13,010 nucleotides of DNA from an uncultured Desulfovibrio sp. (GTDB lineage Bacteria; Desulfobacterota; Desulfovibrionia; Desulfovibrionales; Desulfovibrionaceae), in assembly GCA_900547595.1 (NCBI GenBank), contig URHE01000051.1, positions 1 through 13,010 of the forward strand, given 5' to 3'. This document shows, one piece after another, positions 1 through 7,149 of this stretch; within the stretch, counting starts at the first letter, position 1; every line of letters starts with the position of its first letter. A model generated the notes under the pieces. It worked only from the letters and a program-made list of their open reading frames with translations, did not search any database and was not told where the DNA came from. The position numbers and the translations under genes are program-made.

Positions 1-18
1 CCTGACCCCGGAGGCCGG

Positions 19-1344
19 ATGCGTATCCTGGAACGCCATTTTCATCTGCGCCAACGCGGGACCACGCTCAGGACAGAGTGCCTGGCCGGGCTGACCAGCT
101 TCATGTCCATGTGCTATCTGCTCTTCGTCATCCCGGCCATGCTCGCGGACGCGGGCATGCCCGCGGCGGAAACCGCCACCGCCGTCGTGTGGGTCACGGT
201 ATTGGGCACGCTGGTCATGGGGCTGTGGGCGGACTTTCCCGTGGCCGTGGCCCCGGGCCTCGGCATTTCGGCCTTTTTCGCCTACTATGTCTGCGGACCC
301 GCGGGCTATACCTGGGAGACGGGCCTCGGCGCGGTATTCATTTCCGGCGTGATCTTTCTGCTGCTCACCGTCACGCGCCTGCGTCAGATGATCATCGACG
401 CCGTGCCCATGGACCTCAAGTATGCCATCGTGGTCGGCATCGGGGCCTTTATCGCCTTTATCGGCATGAAGAACTGCGGCATGGTGGCCGCGTCGCCCTC
501 CACCTTCGTCACCCTGGGCGATCTGGGCCAGCCGGCCACCCTGCTGGCCGTGGCGGGCGTGTTTCTCATCGGCGCGCTCCTGACCCTGCGCGTCACCGGC
601 GCCATGATCATCGGCATCGTGGCCGTGACGGCGGCGGGCATGCTTCTGGGGGTGACGCCCGCGCCCACGGCGCGGACGCTTGCCGAAAGCTTCAGCGGCG
701 CGGGCTCGTTCTTTCCTTCCGGCCTCTTCCTGCGTCTGGACCTCGCGGGCGCCCTGAGCCACGGCCTGTTCTCCATTATCTTCACCCTGACCATGGTGGA
801 CCTGTTCGACAATATGGGCGTGCTCATCGGGCTGGCGCAAAAGGCGGGCTTCATGCGGCCCGACGGCCATATCCGGGGGCTGGACCGCGCCCTGATGACG
901 GATTCGTGCGCCACCATGGCAAGCGCCCTTCTGGGCACCACCACCGCCACCAGCTACCTCGAATGCGCCGCCGGGGTGGCCGCCGGGGGGCGTACCGGCC
1001 TGACGGCAGTGGTCATCGCCGCGCTTTTCCTCCTCTCGCTCTTCCTCATGCCGCTGGTGGCCCTGGTGCCCGCCTTTGCCACGGCGCCCGTGCTCATCAT
1101 CGTGGGCGCGCTCATGATGCAGGAGGTGGGGCGCATCCGCTTCGCGGACTTCACCGTGGCGCTGCCCGCCTTTCTGACCATCATCAGCATGCCCCTGACC
1201 TTCAATATCGCCACGGGCTTCGGCTTCGGCTTTGTGAGTTATGTGGGCCTCAAGACCCTGACCGGACGCCTCCGGGAAGTGCGGCCCATCATGTTCGTCA
1301 TCGCGGTCTGCTTTGCCGTCAACTTTGCCCTGCGGCTCCAGTAG
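19..1344 (+). CDS. NCS2 family purine permease (AzgA/PbuG-like)
   Basis: This is a 441-aa inner-membrane protein, very likely a proton-coupled importer of adenine, guanine or hypoxanthine. It is hydrophobic throughout with many membrane segments. Family hallmarks are PGLGISAFFAYY (residues 79-90), DLFDNMGVLIG (261-271), the TTTATSYLE stretch (307-315) and GVAAGGRTGLTA (319-330). All match the AzgA/PbuG branch of NCS2 rather than the uracil/xanthine branch. The length fits the family. The ATG at 19 has GGAGG at 10-14, so the gene is complete although it sits at the window edge. One oddity is Ser at 84, where I recall Asn in the usual PG-G-NAFF motif. The NSS transporter follows after 52 bases with no terminator. 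The exact purine transported cannot be read from the sequence. Confidence 0.92.
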   Translation: MRILERHFHLRQRGTTLRTECLAGLTSFMSMCYLLFVIPAMLADAGMPAAETATAVVWVTVLGTLVMGLWADFPVAVAPGLGISAFFAYYVCGPAGYTWETGLGAVFISGVIFLLLTVTRLRQMIIDAVPMDLKYAIVVGIGAFIAFIGMKNCGMVAASPSTFVTLGDLGQPATLLAVAGVFLIGALLTLRVTGAMIIGIVAVTAAGMLLGVTPAPTARTLAESFSGAGSFFPSGLFLRLDLAGALSHGLFSIIFTLTMVDLFDNMGVLIGLAQKAGFMRPDGHIRGLDRALMTDSCATMASALLGTTTATSYLECAAGVAAGGRTGLTAVVIAALFLLSLFLMPLVALVPAFATAPVLIIVGALMMQEVGRIRFADFTVALPAFLTIISMPLTFNIATGFGFGFVSYVGLKTLTGRLREVRPIMFVIAVCFAVNFALRLQ

Positions 1345-1396
1345 GGCGGGCGGCGGCGCGGCGTTTGCGAAATCCAGCGCATCGGGAGACAGGATC

Positions 1397-2794
1397 ATGG
1401 ACAGGAATGCCACAGGGGGCGGCCGCGGCGGCCGCGAGATGCTCGGCAGCCGCCTCGGCTTTCTTCTGCTTTCGGCGGGCTGCGCCATCGGGCTTGGCAA
1501 TGTCTGGCGCTTCCCCTTCATCACCGGCGCCTATGGCGGCGCCATCTTTGTTCTTGTCTACATCTTCTTTCTTTTCGCCATCCTGCCCATCATGATCATG
1601 GAATTCGCCGTGGGCCGCGCCTCGCGCCTGAACATGGGCCTGGCCCTGCGCAAGCTGGAGCCGGCGGGCACCAGCTGGCACCGCTTCGGCTGGGTGGCGC
1701 TGGCGGGCAGCTATCTGCTTATGATGTTCTACACCACGGTCACGGGCTGGATGCTCTCGTACTGCTGGTTCGAGGTCTCGGGCGCCCTCTCCGGCCTTTC
1801 CCCGGAGGGCGTGGGCGCCTTCTTTTCCGGCACGCTCGGCGATCCCCGCATTCAGGTGGCGGGCATGAGCGTCACTGTGGGCCTGGGCTTCGCCGTCTGC
1901 GCCATGGGCGTGCGCCGGGGCGTGGAACGGGTGGTCAAGGGCATGATGCTCGGCCTGCTGCTCATCCTTGTTCTTCTGGTCATCCGCGCCCTGCTCCTGC
2001 CGGACGCGGGAAGCGGCGTGCGTTTCTACCTCATGCCCGACTGGGAGAAATTCCGCGAGGTGGGCTTTTTCAACGTCTGCAACGCCGCCATGGGGCAGGC
2101 GTTTTTCGCGCTCTCCGTGGGCATCGGCTCCATGACCATCTTTGGCAGCTACCAGCCGAAGGACCGCTCCCTCACCGGGGAGGCGCTGTGGATCATGGCG
2201 CTGGACACCCTGGTGGGACTGCTGGCCGGGCTCATCATCTTCCCCGCCTGCTTTTCCTTCGGCGTGGCGCCCGGCTCCGGGCCGGGGCTCGTTTTCGTGA
2301 CCCTGCCCAATATCTTCAATCACATGGACGGCGGCCGCCTCTGGGGCGCGCTCTTCTTCGTCTTTCTCGCCTTTGCCTCGCTGTCCACGGTCATCGCGGT
2401 CTTTGAGAACATCATTTCCTACAGCGTGGATGTCTGGCGCATGCCGCGCCGCCGCGCCACAGCGCTGCACGCCGTGGTCATGTGGCTCCTCTCGCTGCCG
2501 TGCGCGCTGGGCTTCAACCTGCTCTCCGGCATCCAGCCCCTGGGCGCGGGCAGCACCATCCTTGATTTCGAGGATTTTCTCGTCAGCAACAATGTCCTGC
2601 CCCTGGGGGGCCTGCTCTTCCTGCTCTTCTGCTGCTGGCGCCGGGGCTGGGGCTGGGACGGCTTTCTCCATGAGGCGGACCTGGGGCAGGGCATGAAGTT
2701 TCCCCGCTGCCTCCGCTTCTATCTGACGTGGATACTGCCGTGCCTCATCCTCCTTCTCTTCGCGGCCGGCTATGCCGACAGATTTTTGAAATGA
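1397..2794 (+). CDS. Sodium-dependent transporter, NSS/SNF family
   Basis: This 465-aa membrane protein belongs to the neurotransmitter:sodium symporter family, whose bacterial members (LeuT, TnaT, MhsT types) import amino acids with sodium. The strongest sign is GLGNVWRFP in TM1 (residues 32-40), the unwound substrate and sodium site. IMEFAVGR (67-74) and the TM6 region FFALSVGIGSM (236-246) also fit. About 11-12 hydrophobic segments are visible, and the length is normal for bacterial members. The ATG at 1397 is chosen because GGGAGA lies a few bases upstream. An in-frame ATG at 1313 overlaps the previous gene and has no ribosome site. The dehydrogenase gene begins 26 bases after the stop, so co-transcription is likely. 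Substrate is unknown; aromatic or branched amino acids are possible. Confidence 0.92.
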   Translation: MDRNATGGGRGGREMLGSRLGFLLLSAGCAIGLGNVWRFPFITGAYGGAIFVLVYIFFLFAILPIMIMEFAVGRASRLNMGLALRKLEPAGTSWHRFGWVALAGSYLLMMFYTTVTGWMLSYCWFEVSGALSGLSPEGVGAFFSGTLGDPRIQVAGMSVTVGLGFAVCAMGVRRGVERVVKGMMLGLLLILVLLVIRALLLPDAGSGVRFYLMPDWEKFREVGFFNVCNAAMGQAFFALSVGIGSMTIFGSYQPKDRSLTGEALWIMALDTLVGLLAGLIIFPACFSFGVAPGSGPGLVFVTLPNIFNHMDGGRLWGALFFVFLAFASLSTVIAVFENIISYSVDVWRMPRRRATALHAVVMWLLSLPCALGFNLLSGIQPLGAGSTILDFEDFLVSNNVLPLGGLLFLLFCCWRRGWGWDGFLHEADLGQGMKFPRCLRFYLTWILPCLILLLFAAGYADRFLK

Positions 2795-2820
2795 CCCCAA
2801 ATCCAACCAAGGAGACACTC

Positions 2821-3762
2821 ATGCGCATCGTCCTGCTGGAGAACCTCGGCTGTTCCCCCGAACTCGTGGAAGAAAACGCCGCAAGGCTGCGTGCCCTGGG
2901 GCACGGGTTCACGGCCTGCCAGCGGACAACGGACATGGCACAGCTCAAGGCCGAGACCGGAGATGCCGATGTCCTCATGCTCGCCAACATGCCCCTGCCT
3001 GCCGAAGTCCTGGCCCAGGCCCGGAACGTGAAGTTCATCGATGTGGCCTTCACGGGCGTGGACCATATCCCGGTTGCGGACGCGCGCTCGCGCGGCATCG
3101 CCATTTCCAATGCCTCGGGCTATGCCGACGAATCCGTGGCCGAGCTGTGCGTGAGCTTCATGATCCAGTTGCTGCGCCAGCTGCCCGAAGCGGAGCGGCG
3201 CTGCCGCGAAGGCGGCACCAAGGCGGGCCTTGGCGCCAACCTGCTCCAGGGCAAGACGGTGGGTCTGGTGGGCGCCGGCGCCATCGGCAAGCGCCTGGCC
3301 GCGCTCTGCAAGGCGTTCGGCTGCACGGTGCTGGCGCACAACCGCCGCCCGGTGAGCGACCCGGCCATCGATGAAAGCGTGAGCCTGGACGAGCTGCTGC
3401 GGCGTTCGGACATCGTCTCCCTCCACTGTCCGCTCACGCCGGAAACCAGGGGCATGATCGGCGCGCCCGAACTGGCGAAGATGAAAAAGAGCGCCTTCCT
3501 CATCAATACCGCGCGCGGCCCTGTGGTGGACAACGCGGCCCTGGCCGCCGCGCTGGACGCGGGCGAGATCGCCGGCGCGGCCTGCGACGTGTTTGACATG
3601 GAGCCGCCGCTTCCGGCCGACTATCCGCTCCTGCGCTGCAAAAACGCCATCGTCACGCCGCATCTCGCCTTCTACTCGCAGGAATCGCTGGAAGAGCGCG
3701 CGAAGATCGCCTTCGCCAACCTCTTCGCCTGGCTGGAGGGCAGGCAGATCAACAAGATATAG
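2821..3762 (+). CDS. D-2-hydroxyacid dehydrogenase (NAD(P)-dependent)
   Basis: This 313-aa cytoplasmic enzyme should interconvert 2-oxoacids and D-2-hydroxyacids. The nucleotide-binding motif GAGAIG is at 151-156. The catalytic triad expected of the family is present: Arg232 (in NTARGPVVD), Glu261 (in FDMEPPLP) and His281 (in TPHLAFYS). The N-terminal substrate domain (1-100) and the return helix at the C-terminus are both present, so it is full length. The second strand of the Rossmann fold ends in HNRR (173-176) rather than an acidic residue, which suggests NADP(H) rather than NAD(H). That is inference. The start at 2821 has a strong AAGGAGA at 2809-2815. The gene lies 26 bases after the NSS transporter, so it may act on a keto acid derived from the imported compound. 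The exact substrate is not resolvable. Confidence 0.9.
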   Translation: MRIVLLENLGCSPELVEENAARLRALGHGFTACQRTTDMAQLKAETGDADVLMLANMPLPAEVLAQARNVKFIDVAFTGVDHIPVADARSRGIAISNASGYADESVAELCVSFMIQLLRQLPEAERRCREGGTKAGLGANLLQGKTVGLVGAGAIGKRLAALCKAFGCTVLAHNRRPVSDPAIDESVSLDELLRRSDIVSLHCPLTPETRGMIGAPELAKMKKSAFLINTARGPVVDNAALAAALDAGEIAGAACDVFDMEPPLPADYPLLRCKNAIVTPHLAFYSQESLEERAKIAFANLFAWLEGRQINKI

Positions 3763-3802
3763 CCGCCACGTCCGCACGGGGACATCGATTTCCAGATTCC
3801 GC

Positions 3803-3832
3803 GCATGGCCGGGAGCCCCAGCCCGGCCATGC
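3803..3832 (+). other. 11-bp stem-loop between dehydrogenase and beta-lactamase
   Basis: A perfect inverted repeat lies in the 106-base gap before the beta-lactamase. GCATGGCCGGG (3803-3813) pairs with CCCGGCCATGC (3822-3832) around an 8-base loop. No T-run follows on either strand, so it is not a textbook intrinsic terminator. It could be a U-less terminator, a pause site or a transcript-end stabiliser for the genes upstream. I found no clear promoter in the same gap. Confidence 0.5.
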
Positions 3833-3868
3833 CGCCGAAAAGCCTCCCCGCTCGCCAGGAGAGTCCCC

Positions 3869-4801
3869 ATGCGCCGCATCCTCGCGCTCCTGCTCCTCAT
3901 CGCTGCCCTGTGGCCGCCCGCGCCCGCCCGGAGCGCCGCCGGCCTGCAACAGGAACTGGAGGCCCTTGTCTCCGGCAAGCCCGCCCACATCGGCATTGCC
4001 GTCATCATCAACGGCGGCCGGACCATCACGGTCAACAACGAGCGGCGCTACCCGCTCATGAGCGTGTTCAAGTTCCATCAGGCCCTGGCGGTGGCCAACC
4101 GCCTGCGGGAGCTGCGCCTTCCGCTGGACACAAGACTGTGGATCACCGCGCGCGACCTCGCGCCCGATACCTGGAGTCCCCTGCGCGACGCGCGGCCCGG
4201 CGGAAACTTCAGCATCTCCATCGCCGATCTTTTGCGCGCCACCTTGCAGCAGTCGGACAACAACGCCTGCGACATCCTCTTTGAACGCCTCTGCTCCGTG
4301 GCGGACACCGAGGCGTATATCCACGGCCTGGAGAGCCGCGACTGCGCCATCCGCGCCACCGAAGCCGAAATGCACGCCGACCTCGCCAACTGCCGGCAAA
4401 ACTGGACGACGCCCCTAGCCGCCGCGCGCCTGCTGGAGCGCTTCCTGACCGGGGACATCCTGCCGCCCGCGTCCCGCGCGTTCATCAGGGCCGCCATGAC
4501 CGGCTGCGTCACGGGCCAGGACAGGCTGGCCGCCCCCTTGGCCGGAACAGGCGCCATCTTCGGCCACAAGACCGGCACCGGCGACAGGGAGGCCGACGGG
4601 CGCCTCATCGCCTGCAACGACCTGGGCTTTGTCCTGCTGCCGGACGGGCGGCGCTACGTCATCGCCGTGTTCATCAGCGATTCGCGGGCCACGGACGCGG
4701 CAACCGCGCGCATGCTGGCCGACATTTCCGCCCTTGTATACCGCCATGTGGCGGCGCCGGGCGGCGTTGAGCCCGGAGGGAGCTCAAAACACCTTCCATA
4801 A
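3869..4801 (+). CDS. bla: Class A beta-lactamase, PER/CfxA/DES-like subclass
   Basis: This 310-aa secreted serine beta-lactamase should hydrolyse penicillins and probably cephalosporins in the periplasm. A signal peptide is plain: MRR, a hydrophobic core (4-15), then a likely cleavage near PARSAA (about 19-24). The class A motifs are all present: SVFK with Ser65 and Lys68, SDN (129-131), the omega-loop base Glu165 in TEAEMHAD, NWTTP (178-182), and HKTGTG (233-238). EAEMH plus QNWT plus HKTG is the pattern of subclass A2 (PER, CfxA, CblA), not TEM/SHV. Desulfovibrio is known to carry a chromosomal enzyme, DES-1, with PER-like features. Identity to it was not tested. The ATG at 3869 follows AGGAGAG. 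The last 16 residues (Gly/Pro/Ser-rich) extend past the usual end. No regulator of the AmpR or BlaI type lies nearby, so expression is probably constitutive. Confidence 0.94.
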   Translation: MRRILALLLLIAALWPPAPARSAAGLQQELEALVSGKPAHIGIAVIINGGRTITVNNERRYPLMSVFKFHQALAVANRLRELRLPLDTRLWITARDLAPDTWSPLRDARPGGNFSISIADLLRATLQQSDNNACDILFERLCSVADTEAYIHGLESRDCAIRATEAEMHADLANCRQNWTTPLAAARLLERFLTGDILPPASRAFIRAAMTGCVTGQDRLAAPLAGTGAIFGHKTGTGDREADGRLIACNDLGFVLLPDGRRYVIAVFISDSRATDAATARMLADISALVYRHVAAPGGVEPGGSSKHLP

Positions 4802-4887
4802 AAATTTCACAAATCATTTTCTTCTTTATTTTCGCCATATTGCAAAAAAATACGCCCCGGCGCACCTCATAAAGCCCTGAAAGGCTG
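4802..4887. other. AT-rich intergenic patch
   Basis: This gap is strikingly AT-rich between about 4797 and 4852, unlike the GC-rich genes around it. It includes runs of A and T and lies just upstream of the promoter proposed at 4888. No hairpin followed by a T-run was found, so I cannot name a terminator for the beta-lactamase. It may act as an A/T-rich upstream promoter element or a nucleoid-protein site; that is inference. Confidence 0.4.
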
Positions 4888-4916
4888 CTGACAAAACCCT
4901 TGTCTCTTGCTATGCT
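4888..4916 (+). promoter_or_regulatory. Sigma-70-like promoter for the permease pair
   Basis: CTGACA (4888-4893) and TATGCT (4911-4916) are separated by exactly 17 bases, close to the TTGACA/TATAAT consensus. Transcription would start near 4923, leaving a leader of about 92 bases before the permease ATG at 5015. The alternative in-frame ATG at 4912 lies inside the proposed -10 box, which argues against it as a start. Confidence 0.55.
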
Positions 4917-4947
4917 TGGGAAGAAATGCGCTTTCATGCAGAATTCG

Positions 4948-4976
4948 CCATTCCGGAATGGTTGTCTGCGAACCAT
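4948..4976 (+). promoter_or_regulatory. Leader with two mutually exclusive hairpins
   Basis: In the proposed 5' leader, CCATT (4948-4952) can pair with AATGG (4957-4961) around CCGG. The overlapping ATGGTT (4958-4963) can instead pair with AACCAT (4971-4976) around a 7-base loop. The two stems share bases, so only one can form at a time. This is the layout of a simple conformational switch ahead of a translation start, but the stems are short and it could be chance. It matches no riboswitch class I know. Confidence 0.3.
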
Positions 4977-5014
4977 GGGCATGTCCCAAACGCAGTGATG
5001 GAGGTATTGGGAAG

Positions 5015-6280
5015 ATGGGTACCGGCAGGCGTCTCTATGACTTCCTTCTTGCAAGCAGCGAAGCATATGCAAGATGGGATTTTGAAGTTTCCACATCCAT
5101 ACTGAAAAATCGTAAAAAGCTTCTGATCATTCTCGGTCTGGCAACGCCGATTTTTATATGTTGTCTTGCTGAAGCGTATACCCAGCATGAAATACTTGGC
5201 GGTCACGCGGCCTATGCGCCCGCTTTCTATACCGTTCCCATCTTTCTGGCGGCCATCGGCGTCGGCGTCGCCGCCGGGCTCATCACCGGCTGTATCGGCG
5301 CGGGCGGCGGCTTCATCATCACGCCCGCGCTCATGGCCGTGGGGGTCAAGGGCATTCTGGCGGTCGGCACCGACCTTTTCCATATTTTCGCCAAGGCCAT
5401 CATGGGCACCACCATCCACAAGAAGCTCGGCAACGTTTCCGTGCGCCTGGCGACGTTCTTCCTGGTCGGTTCCATTGTGGGCACCTTTATCGGGGGCGCC
5501 ATCAACAAGGGCCTGTACGACGCCAACCCGCTGCTCTCCGAGCTGTTCATCAGCTCGGTCTACGCGCTGCTGCTCGGCTTCCTCGGCTTTTATGCGCTTG
5601 CGGACTTTCTGCGCTCCGTCCGCCCCGAGGTCCGGCAGAACACCGCCGCGGAGGAGAACAAGAACGACCTGAGCGGCCTTGCCCGGCGCGTCCAGAGCAT
5701 CGCGCTGCCGCCCATGATCCCCTTCGACAGGCGCGTCATTCCCGGCGGGCGGCGTATCTCCGCATGGATCGTCGCCAGCGGCGGCGTCCTGGTGGGCTTT
5801 CTCGCGGCCATCATGGGCGTGGGCGGCGGCTTCGTCACCTTCCCCATGTTCGTCTATGTGTTCGGCGTCTCGTCCATGACCACCGTGGGCACGGACATCT
5901 TCCAGATCATCTTCACGGCGGGTTTCGCGGCCATCGGCCAGTACGCGGTGTATGGCTATGTCTTTTACACCCTCGCCATCGGCATGCTGCTCGGCTCCCT
6001 GCTGGGCATCCAGATCGGCGCCCTGACGACCACGGTGGTCAAGGGAAATCACATCCGCGGGTTTTACGCCGTCTCCATCATCGCGGGCTTCATCAACAGG
6101 GCCGCCACCCTGCCCAAGAAGCTCGTGGAGCTTGAAGCCCTGAACCTGTCGGACTGGCTTGTGAACGGCATCGAGACCGTGGGCAATATCGTGTTCTGGG
6201 GCGTGGTGGCGTTTTTCGGTCTCTGGGTATGCAGCAAGTTCTTCCTGAACATGGGCAAACTGCGGAGGCACGCATGCTAG
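5015..6280 (+). CDS. TauE/SafE (TSUP) family anion permease
   Basis: This 421-aa inner-membrane protein is of the TSUP family, whose members move sulfite, sulfonates or related sulfur anions. The family's internal duplication is clear. GCIGAGGGFIITP (92-104) with VGTD (117-120) is echoed by IMGVGGGFVTFP (266-277) with VGTD (291-294). A cytoplasmic linker of about 50 charged residues (200-248) joins the halves. A long amphipathic, charged N-terminus (1-36) precedes TM1. At 421 aa it is longer than simple TSUP proteins (about 250-270 aa). The ATG at 5015 has a perfect GGAGGT at 5000-5005, and this start is preferred over in-frame ATGs upstream. It overlaps the next gene by 7 bases, so the two are translated together. 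Direction of transport and substrate are inferred, not shown. Confidence 0.9.
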   Translation: MGTGRRLYDFLLASSEAYARWDFEVSTSILKNRKKLLIILGLATPIFICCLAEAYTQHEILGGHAAYAPAFYTVPIFLAAIGVGVAAGLITGCIGAGGGFIITPALMAVGVKGILAVGTDLFHIFAKAIMGTTIHKKLGNVSVRLATFFLVGSIVGTFIGGAINKGLYDANPLLSELFISSVYALLLGFLGFYALADFLRSVRPEVRQNTAAEENKNDLSGLARRVQSIALPPMIPFDRRVIPGGRRISAWIVASGGVLVGFLAAIMGVGGGFVTFPMFVYVFGVSSMTTVGTDIFQIIFTAGFAAIGQYAVYGYVFYTLAIGMLLGSLLGIQIGALTTTVVKGNHIRGFYAVSIIAGFINRAATLPKKLVELEALNLSDWLVNGIETVGNIVFWGVVAFFGLWVCSKFFLNMGKLRRHAC

Positions 6281-7035
6281 GCATCGTCAGGGACAAATCG
6301 CACTTTATGAAAGGGGCCGCGCTGATCGGCACGTTTTTCATCCTCTTCTACTTCATGCTCTCGCCGCTGTTCCCGGGCGAGGACGGCAGACACCTCACGG
6401 GGCTGGAATACGCGGACGAGATCTTCAACGAACTTTCCAAGGGTTCCTCCTACTTCATCCCCGCCGTGCGCGAAGAGATCGCTCCGCTGAAGGGCAGCGA
6501 GGCCCAGCTCCGGGTGTCGCTGCAAAAGGCGGACCTGGCGCCGCTGGCCAAACGCCTGCTGGAACATGCCGGCGTCACCCGCGCGGAAAGCCAGGGCGCG
6601 GCCATCACCTTTCAGGGCGATCTTGGCGCCATCCTGCTTCAGGCCACGGAGGACGCCGACCTGCTCTACCACAACAACGGTCAGGCCGTGAGCGACAAAT
6701 ACGCGGGCGCCCCGCCGCTTGAGGTGGCCGCGGCCTGGTGGTATCTGCTGGAGCCGTGCGTGCAGGAACTGCAGAAACAGCGGCGCGTGGCGGACGCGAA
6801 GATCGTCGATCAGGTCGTGAGACGCGCCATCGAGCCGGGAAACAACTTCTACGGCATCCTGCCCGCCAGGATGTCCGAGCATGTGGCGCTCGTCTGCGCG
6901 CTGCTCGGTTTTTATGTGCTCTATACGCTCTGGTACGGCTTCGGCATCTATGAAATCTTCGAGGGCGTGGGCCTGATCACGGTCTCCCGGCACGGGAAGG
7001 AGGCCCCCACGGTGGAGGCGGAGAGCGCGAAATAG
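6274..7035 (+). CDS. Two-TM protein of unknown function, partner of TSUP permease
   Basis: I do not recognise a family for this 253-aa protein. It has one membrane segment near the N-terminus (about 14-31) and a second near the C-terminus (203-225), with a mainly helical domain of about 170 residues between. The short N-terminus is basic, so the middle domain should face the periplasm and both ends the cytoplasm. That domain includes YADEIFNELSKGSSYF (46-61) and a WWYLLEPC stretch (155-162). No catalytic motif or metal-binding cluster stands out. The ATG at 6274 overlaps the permease stop (6278-6280) and has GGAGG at 6264-6268. The tight overlap implies a shared role: accessory subunit, sensor or substrate-delivery domain for the permease. 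A bidirectional terminator follows 38 bases after the stop. Confidence 0.82.
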   Translation: MLGIVRDKSHFMKGAALIGTFFILFYFMLSPLFPGEDGRHLTGLEYADEIFNELSKGSSYFIPAVREEIAPLKGSEAQLRVSLQKADLAPLAKRLLEHAGVTRAESQGAAITFQGDLGAILLQATEDADLLYHNNGQAVSDKYAGAPPLEVAAAWWYLLEPCVQELQKQRRVADAKIVDQVVRRAIEPGNNFYGILPARMSEHVALVCALLGFYVLYTLWYGFGIYEIFEGVGLITVSRHGKEAPTVEAESAK

Positions 7036-7072
7036 CGCGCGCAGCCCGCCGCGCAGGGACTATCCCCGAAAG

Positions 7073-7098
7073 AAAAGGCCGCCCGCGGGCGGCCTTTT
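7073..7098. terminator. Bidirectional rho-independent terminator
   Basis: A perfect 26-base palindrome has four A's, an 8-bp GC stem (GGCCGCCC at 7077-7084 with GGGCGGCC at 7087-7094), and four T's. It works identically on both strands. It lies between converging genes: the two-TM protein ends at 7035 on + and the decarboxylase ends at 7150 on -. Confidence 0.92.
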
Positions 7099-7149
7099 CC
7101 TTGTCTGCCATGTCCTGCGCCGGAGCGCACGGCACGGCGTTTCTCTCCA

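Noticed and set aside
1319..2818. Long minus-strand frame opposite the NSS transporter
   Set aside because: It is charged low-complexity shadow sequence. The plus strand carries the conserved NSS motifs.
4757..4776. CCGGGC/GCCCGG hairpin at the end of the beta-lactamase gene as a terminator
   Set aside because: It has a 6-bp stem within the coding end and no T-run follows it directly.
4907..5014. Upstream extension of the TSUP permease to an earlier start
   Set aside because: It overlaps the likely -10 box and lacks a ribosome site, whereas 5015 has a perfect GGAGGT.
4934..6271. Long minus-strand frame opposite the TSUP permease
   Set aside because: It is rich in Asp, His and Gly repeats typical of a reverse-frame shadow, and the plus strand has the duplicated TSUP motif.
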